In this document: one piece after another, positions 1 to 8,700 of the stretch
How the letters are laid out: every line of letters begins with the position of its first letter
Position numbering within the stretch: position 1 is the stretch's first letter
Assembly (NCBI GenBank): GCA_002371345.1
Contig: DFHY01000039.1
Coordinates: forward strand, 1 to 22,789
Reading direction: 5' to 3'
Length of the DNA: 22,789 bases
Source: Lachnospiraceae bacterium UBA3711
GTDB taxonomy: Bacteria; Bacillota; Clostridia; Lachnospirales; Lachnospiraceae
The notes under the pieces: generated by a model
Told to the model about the DNA's origin: nothing
The model's database searches: none
The model's input: the letters and a program-made list of their open reading frames with translations, nothing else
Position numbers and translations under genes: made by a program

Positions 1-113
1 TCTTCCAGAACTTCCTCAAGGATACGGGAATCCTCAAAGACCTTCGGAATCTCGGAGTTGAGGACGGAGATACGGTGCAGCTGTACGGGCTGCAGTTCGA
101 ATACTATGATTAA
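1..113 (+). CDS. obg: Obg family GTPase, C-terminal end (partial)
   Basis: The window opens inside a gene whose last 36 codons (frame starting at base 3, TAA at 111-113) are visible. The peptide contains GILKDLRNLGVEDGDTVQLY and ends FEYYD. This matches the end of the OCT domain of the Obg/CgtA GTPase, where a GxxxGDxV element is followed by a terminal FEY. Obg is a ribosome-associated GTPase that acts in 50S assembly and stress control. The G domain and the N-terminal Obg fold lie upstream and cannot be checked. leuS starts 62 bases downstream on the same strand with no obvious terminator between them, so the two may be co-transcribed. The call rests on the short tail only. Confidence 0.8.
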   Translation, partial: FQNFLKDTGILKDLRNLGVEDGDTVQLYGLQFEYYD

Positions 114-119
114 TCAGCG

Positions 120-133
120 CCCTCAGCTGAGGG
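120..133. repeat. Perfect 14-bp palindrome between obg and leuS
   Basis: CCCTCAG followed directly by CTGAGGG forms a perfect inverted repeat in the 62-base obg-leuS gap. As RNA it would fold into a short hairpin with a four-base loop. No U-tract follows at once (ACTGTATAACACTTTT comes next), so it is not a convincing terminator. It could be a weak attenuating or processing hairpin, or an operator-like site. No role can be assigned. Confidence 0.4.
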
Positions 134-175
134 ACTGTATAACACTTTTGAAGCAGAACAGGAGGAGTCATCAGG

Positions 176-2599
176 ATGGCGATAACTTACAATCACAGAG
201 CTATAGAAGAGAAATGGCGAAAAGACTGGCAGGAGCATCCGATCAATGTCGAGGGAGACAAGAAGAAGTATTACTGCCTTGACATGTTCCCGTATCCGTC
301 AGGCAACGGCCTTCATGTCGGACACTGGAGAGGATACGTGATCTCAGACGCCTGGAGCCGCTATAAGATGATGCAGGGCTACTATGTGATCCATCCGATG
401 GGATGGGATGCTTTCGGCCTCCCGGCTGAGAACTACGCGATCAAGACAGGCCAGCATCCGAGAATCTCCACCGAGGCGAATATCAGGAATATCAAGAAGC
501 AGATCCAGCAGATCGCCGCGATATATGACTGGGACAGAGAGGTTGATACGACTGATCCCGCTTTCTACAAGTGGACTCAGTGGATCTTTGTCCAGCTGTT
601 CAAAAAGGGGCTTGCCTACGAGAAGGAATTCCCGCTGAACTGGTGCCCGTCCTGCAAGGCGGTTCTCGCGAACGAAGAGGTCGTCAACGGCTGCTGTGAG
701 CGCTGCGGCACACCGGTAACCAAGAAGAACCTCCGTCAGTGGATGCTTAAGATCACCGATTACGCGGACCGTCTGCTTGAGGGCCTCGATACGCTTGACT
801 GGCCTGAGAAGGTCAAGAAGATGCAGACCGACTGGATCGGCAAGAGCTACGGTGCCGAGGTCGACTTCCCGGTTGACGGAAGGGACGAGAAGATCAAGGT
901 CTATACGACCCGTCCCGACACGCTGTACGGCGCGACCTTCATGGTTCTCAGCCCTGAGCACGAGCTTACACAGAGCCTTGCGACAGATGAGACCAGGGAA
1001 GCTGTTGAGAAGTATATCAAAGACGCGGCCAACAAGTCCAACGTTGACCGTATGGCAGTTTCGGACAAGGACAAGACCGGCGTATTCACCGGTTCATATG
1101 CCGTCAATCCCCTGAACGGGGCCAAGATCCCGATCTGGACGTCCGATTACGTTCTTGCAGATTACGGAACCGGCGCCATCATGTGCGTACCGGCACATGA
1201 CGACAGAGACTTCGCGTTCGCGAAGAAGTTTGACCTTCCGATCGTCCAGGTCATTTCACAGGACGGAAATGAGATCGAGAACATGACCGAGGCTGTCACG
1301 GCTGTAAGCGGCGTCCTGATCAACTCGGGCGACTGGAACGGCAGGGACTGTGCCGAGATGAAGAAGGAAGCCCCCCATATTGTCGAGGAGATGGGCATCG
1401 GCAAGGCGACAGTCAACTACAAGCTGCGCGACTGGGTCTTCTCAAGGCAGAGGTACTGGGGTGAGCCGATTCCGATCATTCACTGCCCGGACTGCGGAAA
1501 TGTGCCTGTCCCTGAGGAAGATCTTCCTGTCCTGCTCCCGGATGTCAAGAGCTATGAGCCGACAGACACAGGAGAGTCGCCGCTGGCGCACATGGACGAC
1601 TGGGTGGACTGCACCTGCCCGAAGTGCGGCAGGGCGGCAAAGAGAGAGACAAACACCATGCCTCAGTGGGCAGGGTCATCCTGGTACTTCCTGCGCTACG
1701 TGGATCCTCACAATGACAAAGAGCTGGTCTCCAGGGAGAAGGCGGACAAGTACCTTCCGGTGGATATGTACATCGGCGGCGTCGAGCACGCTGTACTTCA
1801 CCTGCTGTACTCCAGATTCTGGACCAAGTTCCTGCACGACATAGGTGTTGTCGACTTCGACGAGCCGTTCACCAAGCTATTCAATCAGGGCATGATCACC
1901 GGCAAGAACGGCATCAAGATGTCCAAGTCAAAGGGAAATGTCATCAGCCCGGATGACCTTGTAGAGAATTACGGCTGCGACAGCCTGCGCATGTACGAGC
2001 TCTTTGTCGGACCGCCGGAGCTTGACGCGGAGTGGGACGACAGAGGAATCGACGGCGTGTACCGTTTCCTGTCCAGGTTCTACAACATGGTCATGGAGAA
2101 CAAGGACAGAAAGGACTTCAAGCCGAGCCGCGAGATGGCCAGAGTCCACAACAAGATGATCGACATCATCAGCCGCAGGTTTGAGAGCTTCTCCCTCAAC
2201 ACGGTCGTTTCAGGTTTCATGGAGTATACAAATACGCTTGTGAAGCTGAATCAGTCCGAGGGGGGCATAGACCATGCTACGCTTGAGGACGCTGTTATTA
2301 TGCTCGCCCCGTTCGCGCCTCATATCGGTGAGGAGCTGTGGAGAGAGCTGGGACATGATGACTCAGTGTTCCATCAGTCATGGCCAGTCTGCGACGTTGA
2401 AGCCATGAAGGAAGATGAGATCGAATATCCGGTCCAGATGATGGGCAAGACGAAGGCCGTAATCAGGCTGTCTGTTGACGTGACGAAGGAAGAAGCCCTC
2501 GCGAAGGCGAAGGAAGCCCTCGGAAGCAAGCTTGACGGAAAGACGATCATCAAGGAGATCTTTGTGGCAAAGAAGATCATAAACATAGTGGCAAAGTAA
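176..2599 (+). CDS. leuS: Leucyl-tRNA synthetase
   Basis: Cytoplasmic class I aminoacyl-tRNA synthetase that charges tRNA-Leu with leucine. The 807-residue length fits bacterial LeuRS. Visible features in order: the HIGH-type ATP site HVGH at residues 47-50 inside PYPSGNGLHVGHWRG; two CxxC pairs of a zinc module (WCPSC and CCERCG) near residues 155-180; the CP1 editing domain with GTGAIMCVPAHDDRDFA, which holds the conserved editing aspartate; a second Cys pair set (HCPDCG, CPKCG) near residues 435-485; the leucine-specific region NTMPQWAGSSWY; KMSKS at residues 581-585; and a C-terminal anticodon-binding and tRNA-contact domain. The ATG at 176 is preceded by AGGAGGAG at about 160-167. The gene is followed by an intrinsic terminator at 2649-2689. 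The gap from obg is too short for a full T-box leader. Confidence 0.97.
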   Translation: MAITYNHRAIEEKWRKDWQEHPINVEGDKKKYYCLDMFPYPSGNGLHVGHWRGYVISDAWSRYKMMQGYYVIHPMGWDAFGLPAENYAIKTGQHPRISTEANIRNIKKQIQQIAAIYDWDREVDTTDPAFYKWTQWIFVQLFKKGLAYEKEFPLNWCPSCKAVLANEEVVNGCCERCGTPVTKKNLRQWMLKITDYADRLLEGLDTLDWPEKVKKMQTDWIGKSYGAEVDFPVDGRDEKIKVYTTRPDTLYGATFMVLSPEHELTQSLATDETREAVEKYIKDAANKSNVDRMAVSDKDKTGVFTGSYAVNPLNGAKIPIWTSDYVLADYGTGAIMCVPAHDDRDFAFAKKFDLPIVQVISQDGNEIENMTEAVTAVSGVLINSGDWNGRDCAEMKKEAPHIVEEMGIGKATVNYKLRDWVFSRQRYWGEPIPIIHCPDCGNVPVPEEDLPVLLPDVKSYEPTDTGESPLAHMDDWVDCTCPKCGRAAKRETNTMPQWAGSSWYFLRYVDPHNDKELVSREKADKYLPVDMYIGGVEHAVLHLLYSRFWTKFLHDIGVVDFDEPFTKLFNQGMITGKNGIKMSKSKGNVISPDDLVENYGCDSLRMYELFVGPPELDAEWDDRGIDGVYRFLSRFYNMVMENKDRKDFKPSREMARVHNKMIDIISRRFESFSLNTVVSGFMEYTNTLVKLNQSEGGIDHATLEDAVIMLAPFAPHIGEELWRELGHDDSVFHQSWPVCDVEAMKEDEIEYPVQMMGKTKAVIRLSVDVTKEEALAKAKEALGSKLDGKTIIKEIFVAKKIINIVAK

Positions 2600-2648
2600 T
2601 AACGTCATCCGCACGCATTCCCGCGGAGCATTGTTCAATAATTATTCC

Positions 2649-2689
2649 AGCGGAACCGTTCACCATAAGGGGAAGCGGTTCCGCTTTTT
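2649..2689 (+). terminator. Intrinsic terminator after leuS
   Basis: A 10-bp perfect stem (AGCGGAACCG at 2649-2658 paired with CGGTTCCGCT at 2676-2685) encloses a 17-base loop and is followed by a T-run (2685-2689). It lies about 50 bases past the leuS stop and separates leuS from the promoter of the giant surface-protein gene. Confidence 0.85.
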
Positions 2690-2732
2690 ATGTAAAAAAT
2701 AAGACTTGTTATAACCTGTGAAGTGAGTTTTA

Positions 2733-2741
2733 TGGTATGAT
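2733..2741 (+). promoter_or_regulatory. Extended -10 promoter of the giant surface-protein gene
   Basis: TGGTATGAT is an extended -10 element (TGn plus TATGAT at 2736-2741). No good -35 is seen 16-18 bases upstream, as expected for extended -10 promoters. Transcription would start near 2748, leaving a leader of only about 40 bases before the likely start codon. That is too short for a typical riboswitch. Confidence 0.5.
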
Positions 2742-2786
2742 TAATACCGATTATCGGCTCTGATTATTATCATGAAAGGCTTTACT

Positions 2787-5700
2787 ATGAAACACAAAAC
2801 ATCTGACAGAATACATGCGCTGCTGTTGTCGGTAATCCTGGCAGTCTGTACTCTATCCGCGTCGGGATATACCGGCGAGAGCACGGACTACAGCAGGGTG
2901 GCCTATGCAAGTGAGATTCCGCAGGGTGACGAAAGCGTCTTCCCGGCAGGCAGCATATATGATGAAGATATCTCCATTGATGAAGATATTGTGGCAGATG
3001 ATGACGGGATTACGCCGGATTCAGCATCCGGCGGCTTAGGCGCGGGCGATGAGACCGGTAATAATACCGATGAAGAACTGCCTGCCGGATTCATAAGTGA
3101 TGAAAGCGGCACTGTATCCGAAGAGACGGAAGCAGAAGAAACGGAAGCAGAAGAAACAGAAGCAGAAGAAACAGAAGCAGAAGAAACAGAAGCCGAGAGT
3201 GATGCAGCTGCCGAATCTCAAACGGTAACAGCTGAATTTTCGGAGACTGTTGAACCCGCAGATGGAACTGAAATATCCGGATCCGATGAGACATCAGGTG
3301 ATGAGCTGATGTATGCTGATGACATTTCCGCCGATGAGACAGAGGAGGAAGTGTTATTGTCAGCGGCCGCTGAACTGTCAGCGGCGGCACAGCCGCCTGT
3401 CAGTTATATCTACCGAGACAAAGACCATCTGAAGGGAGAGACCAGGACCTGCACGGCATATACTGTTTTAAACAATCCCAGAAATTTACCAAAATCCTAC
3501 TCAAGCGGCTGGTATGTAATCCAGGGATCTATGGAATACGATTTTTACAGGTTCCAGATTGACGGCAATGTCAATTTTATACTGACTGATGGCTGTAAAT
3601 TCGTACATACGCTAGGCTTCCATATTAAACCCGGCTGCTCCCTGACGATCTACGGGCAGGAGAAGGACAGCGGCAGGCTTGAGGCTGGCAGCACAAAAAA
3701 TGCCGTAATCGGAGGCGACCGTGACGAAGGAGGAAACACGACAGGCAGCGTTACGATCAACGGCGGAACCATAATCCTCAGCGGCGGAAACGGCGGAGCA
3801 GCGCTTGGAGCGGGGAAAGAAGGAGCGTTCGGCAATATTACAATCAACGGCGGAAATGTTACAGCAAAGGGCGGAGGCGACGCGGCCGGCATCGGCGACG
3901 GAGAGTACGGCAAGGGCGTCGAGTCCATCACTATAAACGGCGGAACCGTCAATGCGCGCGGAGGAGACAAATACGGAGCGGGCATCGGCGGCGGAGATGA
4001 AAGCGTCGATAAAGGAAAGATCACAATCAACGGCGGCAATGTCACTGCAGTGGGCGGAGGCGGAAATGAGTGGCACTATGCTCTGGCGCAGGGAAAAGGA
4101 GCCGCTATCGGCGGAGGGAGAAACAGAACAGGCCCGCCCGAGATTGTTATAAACGGCGGCACCGTCAGGGCGGAAGGAAGCTGGTACGGTGCGGGTATCG
4201 GCGGCGGAAAGGACGGCTCTGCAGGAAACATCACCATAAATGGCGGCGACGTCACAGCTCTGTGCGGCGACAGATCCGCGGCTATCGGCGGAGGAGAAGG
4301 AAAGGGAATAGGAAACGGGAAGAGAGTCCTTATCACCGGCGGCACTGTTAAAGCTCTGGTAGGCACTGACAAAGGCTCCGGAAAGGGTTATATTGGCGCT
4401 GCAATCGGCGCCGGCGGTGCGTCTAATCAGGGTGGAGACGTCATAATAAGAGGCGGCAATGTGACTGCGGAGAGCTGGGGAGGCGCCGGCATCGGCGGAG
4501 GCGGCGCATACGGCCACCGCGGCGGCAATGTGACCATCTCAGGCGGCACTGTCGTCGCGTCCAGCAGAACCGGTGCGGGTATCGGAGGAGGCGGATTTCA
4601 AAGCGGTTTCGACAAGGAACACGACAAGGGCGATGGCGGCAATGTAACTATATCCGGTGGAAATGTCTTTGCCTCATCAAGCCAGGGCGGAGCCGCTATC
4701 GGCGGAGCTGCCGGACGTAACGGAGGCAGTCTTACAATCACCGGCGGATATGTCGTCGCTACCACGAGCACGATGTCATATGACTGGGTAAACAATGTCA
4801 AGGCGAAGCGGGTAGTCGCCAATCCATATCAGGATATGGCATCTACTATCGCCAACCTTCTCGGTAAGAAGATATTCAGCCATCCTGTATCTAAGTCCCC
4901 GGCAGCTATAGGAGGCGGTTATGTCGGCGGAACCGGCGGTTCAGGCGGCACATTTGTCATGTCCGGAGGATTGCTGATCGCGAAGTCAGGGTTCAACGGC
5001 AACCCCGCTATCGGTTCAGGCTCTGACAATAAAAACAAAGGATCATACAAAATATCGGAAAACCTGACGGTGCAGTATGCTGATGACTTTAAATCGTCAC
5101 CTGACAAGCTGGTACATGTTCTCGCAAATGACAGATACCCTTCAATCCAGACAAAACCATATATCATGATATCGGAGTGCGTCCATCATGATCAGTCATA
5201 TAAGATCACGCCGTCAGGGCACACCCCGGTGTGTAAATACTGCATCGCGCAGCAGCTGGGAGAGCAGCCGCACAAGTGGGACAACAGCGGTCTGGCCTGC
5301 AGTATGTGCGGATACAAAAGATCGGCGGAGCTTTCCATTGAATATGTCCGCGGAGCAGACTCATTCGTCTATACCGGAAGCGCTGTCGAACCTGAAGTCA
5401 GGGTGAAGGTATATGATAAGGTTCTGACTAAAAACAGAGACTATACTCTGATTTATGAAAATAATGTCAATGCGGGAAAAGGCAGGATTACCGTTACCGC
5501 GAACGCTCCGTATTACATAACACGGACATTCAGCTTTACCATCAGAAAAGCGCCTCTTGAGAAGGCCAACTTCAGTGGCAGACGCCGCACCTACACAGGA
5601 GCTGTGCAGACTATCAGTGCCTCTGACATAACGGTAACCTCAGGAGACCGGACTGTTCCAAATGATGAATATACAGTCAGCATGACCCCCGGAACTGATT

Positions 5701-8700
5701 TGGGCGACTATTCCTTTATTGTCAACTCAGTTTCCAGGAATTATACCGGAACACTCACCGGACTGTGGTCAATCGTTCCGAAGGAGCTCAATCAGACTAA
5801 TGTTACCGTTTCGGGAGTATATTGGTATAACGGGAAGGCACAGACACCTGAGCCGGTAGTAAAGGATGGCAACAAGACGCTTCAAAAAGGCAGAGACTAC
5901 ACTCTGTCTTACCGGAACAATGTAAACGCCGGCAAGGCATATGTGATCGTTACCTGCACAGGCAACTATACCGGTATTATCGAAAAAGAATTCACTATAG
6001 GAAGACCTGAGATAACGGAAGTAGTCCTGGCGAAGAACAGATTTGTTTACAACGGCGTAAAGCAGAGCGTGAGCATAATCAGTGTAAAATCAGGCTCTCT
6101 TGACGTTCCGCTGTCGGACTGTGTCATAACCGATGACAGTAAGACAAATGCCGGAAACTACACTGTGAGTGTAAGCGCAAAAGAATCCAGTAACTTCAGC
6201 GGAACGAGGAATACTAATTGGGAAATAGCGCCAAAGCCATTTGATAATAATAGCTTCGAGGCAATACTCTCACAGGACAGCTTTACATATGACAAGGAGC
6301 CCCAGACTCCTGATGTGACGGTAAGAGAAAAAGATGGTTCGCTCGTACTGAAGAAGGATACAGACTATACTGTCACGTATGATAACAACACTAACGCCGG
6401 AGAAGCAAAAATAATAATCAATGGAACAGGAAATAATAACGGGACCGGAAACTATATCGGAACCATAGAAAAGGCATTCACTATCACGAAGGCAGAAATT
6501 GACGCGGCGTCTCTTAAAAAATACATATTAGAATATAAGATGAACGAAGCCCAGACTGTGGAAGTTGATAAAGTATGGGCAGATGATCTGGAAGTACCGG
6601 TAGAAGCGTGTACAGTAACAGGGAACAGCGCTACAACAGCTGGTGACTATTCAGTCACAATACAAGCTAATGAAGACAGCAACTATACCGGCTCAGTTTC
6701 TGTTCCATACAGGATTGTTCCTCAGGGAGTAAACGTTTTTACCGCTAAACTTACGCAGGTACCTCTGACTTATGATGGCAACGAAAAAAAGCCAGAAGTA
6801 ACAGTTACAGACAGCACTAGCCATAATCAGCTGACAGTGGGAATAGATTATACCGTAAGATATGACGATAATACAAATGCCGGAACAGCCAAGGTGCTTG
6901 TTACAGGGAAGGGAAATTATCAAGGCACCATCACTCTTCTGTTCCAGATAAGAAAGGCCCAGATCAAGGATGTAACTTTGAGTGAAACACAACTAATATA
7001 CAACGGGCAGCTGCAGCATGCATCTATAAGCAAGGTCACTGCTGGAGGTACCGAAGGTACTGCGAGTATTGAAGTGCCTGGGACAGAAGGAAGTACGTGC
7101 TATACCGTAACCGGTGATTCTGCCGTTGATGCCGGAACATATACCATGACGGTTACAGCAAAGGATGGGAGCAATAGTAATTTTACAGGTTCATCTTCAG
7201 CTGTATATAAGATTGAACCGAAGAATATCGGTGCTGATGATATATCCGTGGCGCTGTCAGATGATGTCTTCACATATGACGGGACAGTAAATAAGCCTGA
7301 CGTCATCATTATGCATAATATCAATAATGATGAAAGCATTACTCTTGATGAAGGCAGCGCTTCTGATGAAGCCGTTGATTATGATTACACCTGTACATAC
7401 CCGGAAGACAGCATAGACGCCGGAAACTATTCTGTTACAATATCAGGAGCCGGTAATTATACCGGGACCATAACAAAGAATTATAAAATAGAAAAGGCTA
7501 AAATTGATCAGGCCAGTCTGTCCGAATATTTCTTCCCATACAATGGCATGATTCAGTTTGCGGAGGTTACATCCGTAATGGCCGGAAACCTTGAAGTGCC
7601 GGAGGAAGATTACAATGTAAGGGGAGCTTACGCGATCAGTGTCGGCAATTATGATGTAACCGTCATCGCTGCGGAAGACAGTAATTACACCGGTTCTGTA
7701 AAAGTGCCATATAGCATAATTCCGAAGGATGTGAAGGCATTTGATGTAGAGCTTACAGAGACTGAATATGTCTATGACGGCAGCAGGAAGCAGCCGGAGG
7801 TCTTCGCTGTGGACGAGGAAAGAATCCTGGTTAAAGACGAGGACTATACTCTGACCTATTCGAACAATACAGATGCCGGTACGGCCAGTGTCAAGGTGAC
7901 CGGTATAGGCGGCTACACCGGGTCGAGAGTCCTGAACTTCACGATTGCGAAGGCTGAGATAGACACCGTCATTCTTGATGAGAGCATACTGATGTATAAT
8001 AAAAAATGGCAGAGTGTCTCTGTAAGCGAGGTATGGGCCGATGATCTGCAGCTGCCTGCAGCAGGCAACCTCTATACTGTAAGCGGCAGCACCGCAAAGT
8101 ATCCGGGCACATACAGCCTTACTGTCAAAGCTAAGGAGAACAGCAATTATATCGGATCGGTGACGGTTCCGTACACCATAGTTCCGGCCGACGCAAGTAT
8201 ATTTAAAGTTTCACTCACTCAGATAGACCTTATCTATGACGGCAGCAAAAAGGAACCGGGAGTTTCGGTTTATGACGCTAATGATGAAAAAAAGGAACTG
8301 ACTCCGGGGACAGATTATACTGTAGCATATCAGGACAACACTAATGCCGGTACGGCCAGAGTTCTTGTTACTGGTATAGGCAATTATGACGGAACCAGAA
8401 TTCTGCCGTTCAGGATAGATAAAGCTCCGATTACCAGCCTTACGCTCAGTAGTACATCGCTTGACTACATCGGGGAATTGCAGACGGTAACGGTTGACGA
8501 GGTATTGGCAGGAAAGCTCGTCGTTCCCGAGAATGAATACACCGTCACCGGAAACAGTGCTGTGAATCCCGGATCCTATGCAGCGACGGCTGCCGCAAAG
8601 GACCGGAGCAATTTCAAAGGAAGCGCGTCAGCAAGGTATACTATCAATCCTGATGACGGTTCATGGATATCTGTCGGACTGGAGGAGATAGACTTCGTGT

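Noticed and set aside
114..175. T-box leader for leuS
   Set aside because: Only 62 bases separate obg and leuS. There is no room for a T-box stem I and antiterminator, and no T-box consensus was seen.
2700..2786. Cyclic-di-GMP riboswitch ahead of the giant surface-protein gene
   Set aside because: Such riboswitches often precede clostridial adhesin genes. The leader from the likely promoter is only about 40 bases and shows no riboswitch-like conserved core.
2787..2870. Lipoprotein signal in the giant protein (LAVC near residue 21)
   Set aside because: The residue before the Cys is Val, and the surrounding sequence continues as a hydrophobic signal core. It does not fit a lipobox well, so a standard signal peptide is more likely.
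3612..4517. Long open frame on the minus strand (301 codons) opposite the beta-helix region
   Set aside because: It is the mirror of glycine-rich repeats and has a low-complexity Ala/Ser composition. It has no ribosome site and no family resemblance.
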